A DNA stretch of 64,000 nucleotides from RGIG4034 sp045576455 (GCA_045576455.1 JAZNGM010000017.1:1-64000), one strand, 5' to 3'. Positions 25,140-34,440 are shown, counted from the first letter of the stretch. The notes: generated by a model not told the origin, from the sequence alone. Program-made: numbers and translations.

Positions 25140-26204
25140 TTATTTTTGTACTTCTTCTATCAGATTAATAATTGTAGAAACAGCATTCATTTGGCCGCTG
25201 TGGTTCATGGCATCAATATATGTCTGTCTTGCAGCATATAGCTCATGTACCATATCGGTCAGAATTAAAGCTGTCATATCTTCCTCGTTGAGGACTTTAG
25301 AAAATCCCTGTGTTTCAAAAGATTTCGCATTTAATATCTGATCGCCGCGACTGCATGAAAGCGGAAGAGGAATTAAGATATTGGGCTTTTTGAGTGCAAG
25401 CAATTCGCAGATAGAATTTGCACCTGCCCTGGAGATAACCACATCAGCGGCTGCAAATAAATCTTTTAAATCTTCTTTTACATATTCAAATTGTGCATAA
25501 CCCTCTGTTGTAAGATTTGTATTGTCGATATTTCCCTTACCGCAAATATGAATAACCTGAAAATCCTTTAATAATTGCGGGAGTGCTTCCCGTACGGCCG
25601 TATTAATTGCACGTGCACCGGTACTGCCGCCGATTACAAGGGCAATAGGTTTTTGCGAATTAAAATTGCAAATTTTAAGTCCGGTAAGTTTGTTTCCGGT
25701 AAGTAATTCTTCTCTGATAGGAGAACCTGTCAGGACGGATTTTTCCTGTGGAAGATTTTTAAGTGTTTCCGGAAAATTACAGCAGATTTTTTTGGCAACC
25801 GGAAGGCATAGTTTATTGGCAAGACCCGGAGTCATATCCGATTCATGAATAATGCACGGTATTTTAAGTGAGGAGGCAGCACGCACAACGGGAACGCTGA
25901 CAAATCCTCCTTTTGAAAATACAACGTCAGGTTTAAGCTGTTTAATCAGTTTTTTTGCTTCTCGGAATCCTTTTAATACACGGAAAGGGTCTGTAAAGTT
26001 TTTTACACTGAAGTAACGGCGGAATTTACCCGTAGATATTCCGTAATAAGGAATGTCATAATCTTCGATTAATTTCTTTTCGATTCCGTCAAATGATCCC
26101 ATATAATGTATTTCATATCCCAAATTCCTTAAGGAAGGAATTAAGGCAATATTGGGTGTTACATGTCCGGCTGTTCCTCCGCCGGTAAGAAGTATTTTTT
26201 TCAT
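25140..26204 (-). CDS. murG: UDP-GlcNAc:undecaprenyl-PP-MurNAc-pentapeptide GlcNAc transferase
   Basis: A 354-residue MurG, a GT-B glycosyltransferase that makes lipid II from lipid I at the inner face of the membrane. The N-terminal glycine-rich loop GGGTAGHVTPN, the second loop GGSTGARAIN and the UDP-GlcNAc site SRAGANSICELLALKKPNILIPLP are present. Start 26204 has GGGAG at 6-base spacing; a start at 26237 has no site. The gene stands alone and not in a dcw cluster. It is transcribed against the HIT gene with touching stop codons. Confidence 0.95.
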   Translation of the reverse strand: MKKILLTGGGTAGHVTPNIALIPSLRNLGYEIHYMGSFDGIEKKLIEDYDIPYYGISTGKFRRYFSVKNFTDPFRVLKGFREAKKLIKQLKPDVVFSKGGFVSVPVVRAASSLKIPCIIHESDMTPGLANKLCLPVAKKICCNFPETLKNLPQEKSVLTGSPIREELLTGNKLTGLKICNFNSQKPIALVIGGSTGARAINTAVREALPQLLKDFQVIHICGKGNIDNTNLTTEGYAQFEYVKEDLKDLFAAADVVISRAGANSICELLALKKPNILIPLPLSCSRGDQILNAKSFETQGFSKVLNEEDMTALILTDMVHELYAARQTYIDAMNHSGQMNAVSTIINLIEEVQK

Positions 26205-26345
26205 AATATCTCCCATTCCGAGAATGTGATTGCTCACACTTATTTCATTTCTTAAACGATTTTAATATAAAAGGAATTATAGCAGAAAATGTATAACCTT
26301 TCCAGTATCAGTATTATTGTGTCGTATTACCACGATGAAAGTTTA

Positions 26346-26375
26346 TTGAGATGCCATATTTTCTTTGTTTATAAT
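26346..26375 (+). promoter_or_regulatory. Sigma-A promoter
   Basis: TTGAGA (26346-26351) and TATAAT (26370-26375) with an 18-base spacer, 38 bases upstream of the membrane-protein start at 26414. Confidence 0.65.
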
Positions 26376-26413
26376 GAACATAGTAATAATGATATGATTT
26401 ATGGAGGTTGTAT

Positions 26414-27082
26414 ATGCAGAATATTTTTTTGATGATTGTTTTGTTGTTGATGCTTGGTGGAATCATAATTCAGATTGTAATTGGTGCTCTATATAAAAAT
26501 ATGATGAATGAAGCAGAAGATATGACGGATACAAGGAATAAAGCTTTGAAATCCTGTAAGACTAAGTTCAGTGCATGTTATCAGATGAACAAAGGTGTGG
26601 CAAATGTAAGTGTGTTTGTGGATAAATTTATTAACAGACTTCGTATTGGCAGATTTAAGGTAAACACAATGGCACATTTTTCGGGTCAGCTTATGTTGCT
26701 TGCTTCTTTAGTTGCCGGTATCGGTATTTATCTGGATATTAGGAAGGGAACTTATTTTTTTAATTTGCTACCGTATTATATTGTCTGTTTTTTGGGATTG
26801 TATTTGTATTTTACGGTATCCGGAATAGTGGATATACAGGGAAAACGGAAAATGCTTAAGTTGTATCTTGTTGATTATCTTGAAAATACGCTTGCTATGA
26901 AGCTTAAGGAAGAAGAAAATGATAAGTTATTTGCAAGAGAGGGTAATACATCAAGAGGAACGGTTAGAAAAGAACGTAGAGAGCCGGAAGAGTTTCCGTT
27001 TTGGAAGACAAATGAGCCGCCGAAAAGAAGTACGGTAGATGCAAGGGAATTAGGTGATTTGTTGATGGAATATTTGACTTGA
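26414..27082 (+). CDS. Membrane protein of unknown function
   Basis: A 222-residue protein with three hydrophobic segments (residues about 3-25, 90-112 and 122-145) and a charged C-terminal cytoplasmic tail (KLKEEENDKLFARE to SFPFWKTNEPP region). Family not recognised. Start ATG 26414 has GGAGG at 6-base spacing. It has its own sigma-A promoter and lies between divergent murG and pgi. Nothing in the sequence points to a function. Confidence 0.7.
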   Translation: MQNIFLMIVLLLMLGGIIIQIVIGALYKNMMNEAEDMTDTRNKALKSCKTKFSACYQMNKGVANVSVFVDKFINRLRIGRFKVNTMAHFSGQLMLLASLVAGIGIYLDIRKGTYFFNLLPYYIVCFLGLYLYFTVSGIVDIQGKRKMLKLYLVDYLENTLAMKLKEEENDKLFAREGNTSRGTVRKERREPEEFPFWKTNEPPKRSTVDARELGDLLMEYLT

Positions 27083-27106
27083 AAAAGCAAAATTGCTTTG
27101 TTACAC
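27078..27106 (+). promoter_or_regulatory. Sigma-A promoter of pgi with inverted repeat in the spacer
   Basis: TTGAAA (27078-27083) and TACACT (27101-27106) with 17 bases between. The region AAAGCAA-AA-TTGCTTT (about 27083-27098) fills most of the spacer and is a 7-2-7 inverted repeat, a place where a repressor could block RNA polymerase. Confidence 0.55.
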
Positions 27107-27174
27107 TAGATTTATCAGTATGTAAATAATTACTGAATGGTAATGCAATAATCCTTAGAAAGGCTGGATGTAAG

Positions 27175-28524
27175 ATGAATAAAAAAGTTACTTTTGATTA
27201 TTCTAAAGCATCTGCGTTTATCAGTGGAGATGAAATAGCAGATATTAAGAAGGAAACATTAAGTGCGAGAGATATTTTAGTGTCTAAAACCGGTGCGGGA
27301 AATGATTTTTTAGGATGGATTGATTTGCCGGAACAGTATGATAAAGAGGAATTCGAACGCATTAAAAAGAGTGCTAAAAAGATACAGGAAGATTCCGATG
27401 TTTTACTTGTCATTGGTATCGGAGGTTCATATTTGGGAGCGCGTGCTGCTGTAGAATTTTTAAGACACAGTTTCTATAACATGGTTGATAAATCTATCAG
27501 AAAGACACCGGAGATTTATTTTGTAGGTAACTCTATCAGTTCGACATATATGAAACATTTGATGGATGTTATTGGTGATAAGGATTTTTCCATTAATATT
27601 ATATCTAAATCAGGAACTACGACAGAACCAGCCATTGCATTCAGAGTGTTTAAGAAAATGCTGGAAGAAAAATATGGTAAGAAGCAGGCAGCCGGCCGTA
27701 TTTATGCAACAACGGATAAAGAAAGAGGAGCACTTAAAAATCTTGCGAATGAAGAAGGTTATGAATCTTTTGTAGTACCGGACGATGTCGGAGGACGTTT
27801 TTCCGTACTTACAGCAGTGGGTCTTCTTCCGATTGCAGTTAGTGGTGCAGATATTGATAAATTGATGGCAGGAGCAGCTGCGGCAAGAAAGTCTGCTATG
27901 GAAAAGCCTTTTGAAGAGAATGATGCGCTTTTATATGCTGCAGTCCGTAATATCTTATATAGAAAAGGAAAAGCTATCGAGATTCTTGCAAACTATGAGC
28001 CAAGTGTGCATTATGTGTCAGAATGGTGGAAGCAGTTATACGGTGAGAGCGAAGGCAAGAATAAAAAGGGTATTTTCCCGGCAAGTGTAGACCTTACAAC
28101 AGATTTACATTCTATGGGACAGTATATACAGGATGGTGTAAGGATACTCTTTGAAACAGTAATTGATATTGAGCAGTCCAGGGAAGAGATTTTCATAGAA
28201 GAAGAGCCGGTTGATCTTGACGGACTTAATTATCTTGCCGGCAAGACAGTTGATTTCATTAATAAGAATGCCATGAACGGAACAATGCTTGCCCATACGG
28301 ATGGTGATGTACCGAATCTTATGATACATGTGCCGGAAGTTAATGAGTATCATCTTGGAGAACTTTTCTATTTCTTTGAGTTTGCGTGTGGCGTAAGTGG
28401 TTATTTACTTGGCGTGAATCCGTTTGACCAGCCGGGCGTGGAAAGTTATAAGAAAAATATGTTTGCTTTACTTGGAAAACCGGGATATGAGGCTGAAAGA
28501 GAAAAACTTATAAAAAGGTTGTAG
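27175..28524 (+). CDS. pgi: Glucose-6-phosphate isomerase
   Basis: A 449-residue phosphoglucose isomerase interconverting glucose-6-phosphate and fructose-6-phosphate. It is of the shorter Firmicute type. Sugar-phosphate site residues are in VIGIGGSYLGARAA (about 82) and ISKSGTTTEPAIAFR (about 145); the DVGGRFSVLTAVGL segment is near 203, ending in a family-typical QPGVESYKKNMFALLGKP. It stands as a single gene with its own promoter and terminator. Confidence 0.96.
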   Translation: MNKKVTFDYSKASAFISGDEIADIKKETLSARDILVSKTGAGNDFLGWIDLPEQYDKEEFERIKKSAKKIQEDSDVLLVIGIGGSYLGARAAVEFLRHSFYNMVDKSIRKTPEIYFVGNSISSTYMKHLMDVIGDKDFSINIISKSGTTTEPAIAFRVFKKMLEEKYGKKQAAGRIYATTDKERGALKNLANEEGYESFVVPDDVGGRFSVLTAVGLLPIAVSGADIDKLMAGAAAARKSAMEKPFEENDALLYAAVRNILYRKGKAIEILANYEPSVHYVSEWWKQLYGESEGKNKKGIFPASVDLTTDLHSMGQYIQDGVRILFETVIDIEQSREEIFIEEEPVDLDGLNYLAGKTVDFINKNAMNGTMLAHTDGDVPNLMIHVPEVNEYHLGELFYFFEFACGVSGYLLGVNPFDQPGVESYKKNMFALLGKPGYEAEREKLIKRL

Positions 28525-28531
28525 GTAATAT

Positions 28532-28572
28532 AAGCCATACTATTTCTTATGTGGAAATAGTATGGCTTTTTT
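28532..28572 (+). terminator. Rho-independent terminator after pgi
   Basis: AAGCCATACTATTTC pairs with GAAATAGTATGGCTT over a 7-base loop and runs into six T residues. Confidence 0.92.
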
Positions 28573-28626
28573 GATACAATGGGATAGATGATGTAAAAGT
28601 AAGCATGAACTTGAAATGAGGAAAAA

Positions 28627-29589
28627 ATGAAAATAGTAATACTAGAACGAAACAGTATTGGAAAAGATATTAATCTTAGTTGCTTTGACGGGCTGGGAGA
28701 AATTGTGGCTTATGAAAATACGACTACGGAACAGATTGCAGATAGGGTAGAGGATGCGGATATAGTTGTAATTAATAAGTGTCCTATGAATGCGTCAACG
28801 TTATATAAAGCCAAGAAGCTTAAGTTGATTGCAACGCTTGCAACAGGGTATGATGTTATTGATATATCATACTGTGAGGAGCATGGTATCCGGGCTGCTA
28901 ATGTTAAGGGATATTCAACCGCTTCTGTGGCACAACATACTTTTGCCCTTGCGTTAGCGCTTGCAGGTAAGCTTTCATATTATTCCAATCATGTTAAAAG
29001 TGGTAGCTATATGAAGGAATCTTTTTTCTGTCATATAGAAGAGCCATTTTATGAGTTGAGCGGTAAGACCTGGGGTATCGCCGGTATGGGAAATATAGGA
29101 AAACAGGTTGCCAAGATTGCAGAAGCATTTGGATGTAAAGTGATTTATTATTCAACAACCGGCCAAAATAATGTGGAAGGCTATACAAGATGCACGATTC
29201 AAGAATTATGTGCGCAGTCGGATATCATTTCCGTTCATTGTCCGCTTACGGAAGCAACGCGTGGAATGGTTAATAAGCAATTTCTTAAGGAGATGAAGAA
29301 AGAGGCAATTCTTATTAATGTTGCGCGTGGTCCAGTAGTGGTAGAGGAAGATTTGAAATGGGCGCTTCAAAATAAAGAGATTGCGGCAGCAGGACTGGAT
29401 GTATTGTCTTTGGAACCAATTAGGGAAGATAACCCCTTGTGTGAAATTCTTGATATGGAAAATTTAATTATTACCCCTCATATGGCATGGGCAAGCAGAG
29501 AAGCAAGACAGCGGTTAGTGGAAGAGGTTGCGCTTAATATAAAAGCATTCTCTCAGGGTGAAGAAAGAAATATAGTTACAGGAAAATAA
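28627..29589 (+). CDS. D-isomer-specific 2-hydroxyacid dehydrogenase
   Basis: A 320-residue NAD-dependent dehydrogenase that interconverts a 2-keto acid and a D-2-hydroxy acid. The Rossmann motif GIAGMGNIGKQVAKIAEAFG is near residue 152. Catalytic Arg is in NVARGPVVVEE (about 237), Glu in LSLEP (about 265) and His in PHMAWAS (about 286). It looks closest to glycerate/hydroxypyruvate-type enzymes; the substrate is not decided by sequence. luxS starts 37 bases downstream, so the genes may be co-transcribed. Confidence 0.9.
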   Translation: MKIVILERNSIGKDINLSCFDGLGEIVAYENTTTEQIADRVEDADIVVINKCPMNASTLYKAKKLKLIATLATGYDVIDISYCEEHGIRAANVKGYSTASVAQHTFALALALAGKLSYYSNHVKSGSYMKESFFCHIEEPFYELSGKTWGIAGMGNIGKQVAKIAEAFGCKVIYYSTTGQNNVEGYTRCTIQELCAQSDIISVHCPLTEATRGMVNKQFLKEMKKEAILINVARGPVVVEEDLKWALQNKEIAAAGLDVLSLEPIREDNPLCEILDMENLIITPHMAWASREARQRLVEEVALNIKAFSQGEERNIVTGK

Positions 29590-29626
29590 ACTTACGACAG
29601 CAATATGCTTCGGGATGGAGGAAAAA

Positions 29627-30088
29627 ATGGAAATTAGTAAAATAACAAGCTTTACGGTTGATCACCGTATTTTGGATCCGGGTATTTATGTATCAAGGGT
29701 AGATGGAGATATAACTACATATGATCTTAGAATGAGAAAACCTAATACAGGTAATCTTGTGGATAATGCAACACTGCATTCTATAGAGCATATGTTTGCA
29801 ACCTATATCCGCAACAGTTCCATCAAAGATGATGTAATTTATTTTGGACCCATGGGTTGTCAGACAGGCTGTTATCTGTTAATCAGAAACGCGGATAATA
29901 ACAAGGTGTTGGAAGTAATTAAGGATGTATTGGATAAAATAATTAACCATGACGGTGAAATGTTTGGATGCAGCGAAGTGGAATGTGGTAATTACAGAAA
30001 CCTTGATGTATCTTTGGCAAAGGAAGAAGCAAAGCTTTACCTTAATGTCCTTAATTCAAAAGAAAACACATTTGAGTATAACAAGTAA
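29627..30088 (+). CDS. luxS: S-ribosylhomocysteine lyase (autoinducer-2 synthesis)
   Basis: A 153-residue LuxS, which splits S-ribosylhomocysteine into homocysteine and DPD, the AI-2 precursor. Metal ligands HSIEH are near residues 51-55 and the Cys of CSEVECGNY near 117-121; the DHRILDPGIYVSR start and GPMGCQTG loop (catalytic Cys about 80) are intact. ATG 29627 has GGAGG at 5 bases; an ATG at 29615 overlaps that site. mtnN, the preceding enzyme step, follows after 20 bases. Confidence 0.96.
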   Translation: MEISKITSFTVDHRILDPGIYVSRVDGDITTYDLRMRKPNTGNLVDNATLHSIEHMFATYIRNSSIKDDVIYFGPMGCQTGCYLLIRNADNNKVLEVIKDVLDKIINHDGEMFGCSEVECGNYRNLDVSLAKEEAKLYLNVLNSKENTFEYNK

Positions 30089-30108
30089 GCTAAAGAGGTG
30101 GATTACAG

Positions 30109-30798
30109 ATGATAGGTATTATTTGTGCAATGAAAAGTGAGATGGATGAAATAAGTAAATTTATGGAAATCCGCGAGGAAAAGGAAATAAGCGGCATTCC
30201 TTTTCGTGTAGGAACAATAGAAAACAAAGAAGTGGTTACGGCTATATGCGGTATCGGAAAAGTATTTGCCGGTATGTGCGCCCAGACAATGATTTTACAA
30301 TATGCACCGGAAGTAATTCTTAATGTCGGCGTTGCGGGAACTCTGGTAAAAGAGTTAAATATTGCGGATATCGCAGTGGCAAAACAGCTTGTCCAGCATG
30401 ATATGGATACTTCACCATTAGGAGACCCTAAGGGATTGATTTCAGGTATTAATATTGTTGAAATACCTTGTGATGAAAAGGTTGTGAAAACGATTACAGC
30501 ATGTGCTGAAACCGTGGGAATCCACACGGAATGCGGTACAATTGCTTCCGGGGACCAGTTTGTGGTAGATAAGGAACGTAAAGCTTTTATTGTTGAGGCA
30601 TTTAATGGCATTGCATGTGAGATGGAAGGCGCGGCCATAGGTCAGGCCTGCTATGTGAATAAAGTACCTTATGGTGTTATCAGAGCTATTTCTGATTCTG
30701 CTGATGACAATTCACATATGGATTATCCTGAATTTGTAAAAATAGCTTCGGCCAACAATGCTAAGGTGATTAATGAATTTGTAAAAGCCTGGAAGTAA
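30109..30798 (+). CDS. mtnN: 5'-methylthioadenosine/S-adenosylhomocysteine nucleosidase
   Basis: A 229-residue MTA/SAH nucleosidase (Pfs). It removes adenine from S-adenosylhomocysteine to make S-ribosylhomocysteine, the LuxS substrate. Family motifs are MKSEMDEI near the start, VGVAGTLVKELNIADI, the substrate-binding CEMEGAAIGQ near 172 and the catalytic Asp in ISDSADD near 198. It follows luxS directly, completing the two-step detoxification arm of the activated methyl cycle. mnmA follows after 13 bases. Confidence 0.96.
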   Translation: MIGIICAMKSEMDEISKFMEIREEKEISGIPFRVGTIENKEVVTAICGIGKVFAGMCAQTMILQYAPEVILNVGVAGTLVKELNIADIAVAKQLVQHDMDTSPLGDPKGLISGINIVEIPCDEKVVKTITACAETVGIHTECGTIASGDQFVVDKERKAFIVEAFNGIACEMEGAAIGQACYVNKVPYGVIRAISDSADDNSHMDYPEFVKIASANNAKVINEFVKAWK

Positions 30799-30811
30799 GG
30801 AAGTATCTGAT

Positions 30812-31879
30812 ATGAAAAAAGTATTGATTGCGATGAGCGGTGGTGTTGATTCCAGCGTAGCCGCGTATCTTTTACAGCAGCAGGGATATGAATGTATCGG
30901 TGTTATGATGCGTTTGCATGATAAGTTAATGGCAAAACAGTGCCCTAATAAATCTGTTTGCGGTATGGATGATGTAGAGGATGCAAAGAAGGTAGCGGAT
31001 AAACTCGGTATACCGTTTTACGCGCTTGATTTTGCAGATGAATTTGAAGAACAGGTAATTAAGCGCTTTGTTACTGCTTATGAAAATGGAAGTACGCCTA
31101 ATCCGTGTGTTGACTGTAATAAGCATTTAAAATTTGGAAAGCTTTACGAAAAAGCCAAAGAATTGGGATGTGATTTTATCGCAACAGGTCATTATGTTAA
31201 AAAGATTTATAATGAGGAAACGGGTAAATACGAATTGCATACTTCCGAGGATAACAGCAAGGATCAAACTTATGTCTTGTATTCCCTGACCCAGGAGCAA
31301 CTGGCACATTCTCTTTTTCCGTTAAGTGCATATGACAAAGAACAAATCCGTAAGATTGCACAGGAACAAGGATTGATTAATGCTAATAAAAAAGATAGTG
31401 AAGATATCTGTTTTATACCGGATGGGGATTACGCTTCCTTTTTGGAACGGTATACAGGAAAGACATATGAACCGGGACAGTTTATCCATAAGGACGGCGC
31501 AATTCTTGGTGAGCATAAAGGAATTGTACGGTATACTACCGGACAGCGTAAAGGATTAGGTATTTCTTATATAGAACCCTTGTATGTACTCCGTAAGGAT
31601 TTAGAAAAGAATACGGTCACGCTGGGAAGTAATGAAGATTTATTTTCGACTTCATGTACTGCAAAAAATGTAAATTGGATTACGGAAGAACCTGAAGAGC
31701 CGGTTGTGGCACAGGTATGTACGAGATACCATTCAAAAAGGGTATCTGCAAAGATTACGCCTGCGGATAATAATCGTATTGAAGTAGAGTTTGAAACACC
31801 GGTGCGGGCCGTTACCGCAGGTCAGGCATTGGTAATATACGACGGAACAAAAGTGCTTGGTGGCGGAACAATAGAATAA
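30812..31879 (+). CDS. mnmA: tRNA-specific 2-thiouridylase
   Basis: A 355-residue MnmA, which puts sulfur at position 2 of wobble uridine-34 in tRNA-Lys, Glu and Gln. The PP-loop MSGGVDSSVAAYLL is at residues 8-21. The two catalytic cysteines are in NPCVDCN (about 98) and SEDICFIPDGDY (about 199). The full C-terminal beta-barrel is present. It is last in the run dehydrogenase-luxS-mtnN-mnmA, ending in a strong terminator. Confidence 0.97.
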   Translation: MKKVLIAMSGGVDSSVAAYLLQQQGYECIGVMMRLHDKLMAKQCPNKSVCGMDDVEDAKKVADKLGIPFYALDFADEFEEQVIKRFVTAYENGSTPNPCVDCNKHLKFGKLYEKAKELGCDFIATGHYVKKIYNEETGKYELHTSEDNSKDQTYVLYSLTQEQLAHSLFPLSAYDKEQIRKIAQEQGLINANKKDSEDICFIPDGDYASFLERYTGKTYEPGQFIHKDGAILGEHKGIVRYTTGQRKGLGISYIEPLYVLRKDLEKNTVTLGSNEDLFSTSCTAKNVNWITEEPEEPVVAQVCTRYHSKRVSAKITPADNNRIEVEFETPVRAVTAGQALVIYDGTKVLGGGTIE

Positions 31880-31897
31880 TTTATAAGAATAAAGAAA

Positions 31898-31958
31898 AAC
31901 CCCTTTCAGCCGGGATAATACAGGTAAACCTTGTGTCCGGTGAAAGGGGTTATTTTTT
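31898..31958. terminator. Terminator between convergent mnmA and esterase genes
   Basis: CCCCTTTCA-g-CCGG pairs with CCGG-TGAAAGGGG, with a smaller AGG-taaa-CCT hairpin in its loop, followed by TTATTTTTT on the plus strand. The A-rich left flank allows it to work for the minus-strand esterase too. Confidence 0.85.
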
Positions 31959-33120
31959 ATTGTGCTTTAAAGATGTATCTTGCGTAATTGTATATACCGC
32001 TCTGGATGGTACGATTGTCATGGTCTGCACCATTTACTTCATACCAGAGGTGATTAACATTATTGGTCGTAAGAATGTTATGGTAGCTAGATGGGAATTT
32101 GCCTACTACAGAGTCTTTGCTTCCGCAACAAACCATAAGGATGTAAGGCATATTATCCATATCTTTTACATAAAGCTCATTTTCCTGTAACATACCCTTA
32201 TGATATCCGGCAAAGTCCTGACCCGGTGTTACGCCCGGTGCCGGTGCGATGGCACAACAGTATGCGAATAAATCAGGCCTTGTAACGCCTATGTAAAGAG
32301 CTTCTCTACCACCCATCGAGAAACCACCGATAGCCTGATGCTCACGGTCAGTCAGAATAGAATAATTCTGTTCAATAAATGGCATTAAGTCATTTTCCAA
32401 GTCGTTAATAATGTTATCGTATGCGGCAAAACTTGCTTCGTCAAAGCCCGGTTTATGATCTTCAGAAGTCTTTGCAAACATGTCTGGGAACACAACAATC
32501 ATATCTTCTGCCACGCCTTCTGCAATAAGGTTTCCGAAAATTTCAACTATTTTCATGTTGCTGTCACCGGTAAAGGAATGTTCATTACCAAATATACCGT
32601 GCAGTAAGTAAAAAACAGGATATTTCTTGTCTGTACTGTAATTTGCAGGAAGAAGTATATTAACACCTCTTTCAAGACCGGTAGTTTTTGAAGCGTATGT
32701 TTGGTGAACTACGGTTCCGTAGGCAACACCATCTTTTTTGGTTTTAACCCATATAGGACAATCTTCTTCAAATTCCATGCTGTCCATATACTCATAAGAT
32801 GCTTTATCATTATCGGAGGACCCGATAAGAACCGGTTCAAAAGCATCCGGTGTTTCTTCCGTTTTTGATTCAGCTTTTTCAGCTACAGATGAATCTTCTT
32901 CTTTTTCCGTAGCAGAATCTTCTGCAGCTTCCTCTGTATTGCTATCATCGCCTTCGGTAGCCGTATCTTCGGCGGTATCGTCAACTGTATCATCCACCGG
33001 AGACTGATCGGCATCAGATGTTTTTACCTTGTCTTTAGGAAAAAATAACTTGTTAACCAATACAATACCTGAAAGAATGGCTATTACAGCTATTGCAAGG
33101 CAGATAATTTTTTTCTTCAT
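31957..33120 (-). CDS. Secreted or membrane-anchored esterase (alpha/beta hydrolase, feruloyl-esterase-like)
   Basis: A 387-residue protein with an N-terminal hydrophobic helix (residues about 5-25) and an acidic, Glu/Asp/Thr-rich linker of about 70 residues. The alpha/beta hydrolase domain of the esterase D/enterochelin-esterase kind follows. Nucleophile serine is in IGGFSMGGREALY (about residue 267), the GIFGNEHSF oxyanion region is near 175 and a C-terminal His in GADHDNRTIQ near 368. Such enzymes often remove ferulate or acetate from plant polysaccharide. The exact ester is inference. AGGGGTT precedes the ATG. Confidence 0.85.
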   Translation of the reverse strand: MKKKIICLAIAVIAILSGIVLVNKLFFPKDKVKTSDADQSPVDDTVDDTAEDTATEGDDSNTEEAAEDSATEKEEDSSVAEKAESKTEETPDAFEPVLIGSSDNDKASYEYMDSMEFEEDCPIWVKTKKDGVAYGTVVHQTYASKTTGLERGVNILLPANYSTDKKYPVFYLLHGIFGNEHSFTGDSNMKIVEIFGNLIAEGVAEDMIVVFPDMFAKTSEDHKPGFDEASFAAYDNIINDLENDLMPFIEQNYSILTDREHQAIGGFSMGGREALYIGVTRPDLFAYCCAIAPAPGVTPGQDFAGYHKGMLQENELYVKDMDNMPYILMVCCGSKDSVVGKFPSSYHNILTTNNVNHLWYEVNGADHDNRTIQSGIYNYARYIFKAQ

Positions 33121-33201
33121 TTTTGTAACCCCTTTTCTATTATTTTCGTAAGATTAATATTACATTTTGAAAATAAATATGTCAATTTATTCCATCGTTA
33201 C

Positions 33202-33230
33202 TTGTGTTATAAAAACGTGTATTGTATAAT
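33202..33230 (+). promoter_or_regulatory. Sigma-A promoter
   Basis: TTGTGT (33202-33207) and a perfect TATAAT (33225-33230) with a 17-base spacer, 48 bases before the start of the TIM-barrel gene. Confidence 0.65.
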
Positions 33231-33278
33231 TTACGGCATATCTAATTTGTAAGATGGGTAATGGAAAAGAGGATAATT

Positions 33279-34100
33279 ATGAGTAAGGTTTTATGTTCAA
33301 CCGGTGCTTTAATCGGCAAACCTAATAACAGGGATTATAGATTGTTAAAAGATTTTTCCAAAAAACTTAACTGTGACGGATATGAGTTTATGATGTATTC
33401 GACCTGGTATGGACAAGAAGAGGAGATTATAGATTTTTTTAAGGTAAATAATTTTAATATCCCGGTTATGCACTGTGCAAAAGGAGTGGGCGAGCTAATA
33501 AGCCAAGGGGATTTGGAATCAATAGAGGAGGCAGTTCGTCTATTTGCCATAAATTGTGATCTGGCAAACAGAATCGGTTCTAAAGCAATGGTGTTGCATT
33601 TGTGGGGCGGAATAGCATCAGACGGTAAAATTGATATTAATATTGATAAATATAAAGAGTTGGCTGACATTGCAAAGAATTACGATATTGATTTACTTAT
33701 TGAGAATGTTGTCTGCAACAGGGAAAATCCGATGAAGCATTGGGTAGAACTTGCAAAAAAATATCCGGGAATTCATTTTGTGTATGATACGAAAATGGCC
33801 GCTTTTCATGAGCAGATGGATTTACTATATCAAAAAGACTACGAATGGCTTTATAAAGATAATAAAATTCAGCATTATCATGTTAATGACTATGCCGGAG
33901 GGTATATGGATTGGGCGAATCTCAAAACGTTATCCATGGGAAAAGGTCATGTGGATTTTGACAAGTTTTTTGAATATGTAAAGATGACAGGTTATGATAA
34001 GACGTTTACGGTAGAAGCAACGGCGTTTAACAAGGAAGGCGTTGTTGATTTTGATATGCTAAACAGCAATTTTAGTAAAATCCGGGACTATATGGAGTAA
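33279..34100 (+). CDS. Sugar phosphate isomerase/epimerase-like TIM barrel
   Basis: A 273-residue protein of the AP endonuclease family 2 (xylose-isomerase-like TIM barrel) fold. It has metal-site style residues MVLHLWGG, LLIENVVCNRENP (Glu), HFVYDTKMAAFH (Asp/His) and QHYHVNDYAGG (His), and a final Glu in FTVEATAFN. Family members isomerise or epimerise sugars and inositols; the substrate cannot be read from the sequence. The ATG at 33279 is preceded by AAAGAGG; one at 33261 is too early. A single gene. Confidence 0.8.
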   Translation: MSKVLCSTGALIGKPNNRDYRLLKDFSKKLNCDGYEFMMYSTWYGQEEEIIDFFKVNNFNIPVMHCAKGVGELISQGDLESIEEAVRLFAINCDLANRIGSKAMVLHLWGGIASDGKIDINIDKYKELADIAKNYDIDLLIENVVCNRENPMKHWVELAKKYPGIHFVYDTKMAAFHEQMDLLYQKDYEWLYKDNKIQHYHVNDYAGGYMDWANLKTLSMGKGHVDFDKFFEYVKMTGYDKTFTVEATAFNKEGVVDFDMLNSNFSKIRDYME

Positions 34101-34208
34101 TGTGTAGAATTCCGATATAGAATTATAGCTATATATTGTATTTGTTGTAAATATTTGATACAATATCTTTGTTCTTATGATAAAAACTATAAATGGAGGA
34201 GAATGGAG

Positions 34209-34415
34209 ATGTTAGTTTTAGCAATTATTTTAATCGTTGCCGGCGTAATTTCAGCTATCTATGGAAATTCATTAAATAACAGTATAGAGGCGCAGTTAAA
34301 GAGCGTTTTCTCAAACGGTTCAGCTAATCCGGGTAACATATGGTTAATTTTAGGAGTTATAGCTATTATTATTGGTATTATTCTTTTAGTTGTGGCATTA
34401 AAGAAGAAAAAATAA
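34209..34415 (+). CDS. Small two-helix membrane protein
   Basis: A 68-residue protein with two transmembrane helices (about residues 2-20 and 42-63) joined by a short polar loop, and a Lys-rich C-terminus (ALKKKK). GGAGGAG lies 7 bases before ATG 34209. The family is not recognised with certainty; small proteins like this are often of the envelope-stress or unknown type. A strong terminator follows. Confidence 0.7.
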   Translation: MLVLAIILIVAGVISAIYGNSLNNSIEAQLKSVFSNGSANPGNIWLILGVIAIIIGIILLVVALKKKK

Positions 34416-34440
34416 TTACATAGTTTGTGAGTAAAGTATT

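Noticed and set aside
30090..30638. Large minus-strand open frame opposite mtnN
   Set aside because: Fully inside a gene with intact family motifs; no start signal.
31933..32190. Plus-strand open frame starting in the mnmA terminator
   Set aside because: It lies opposite the esterase and begins inside the terminator hairpin.
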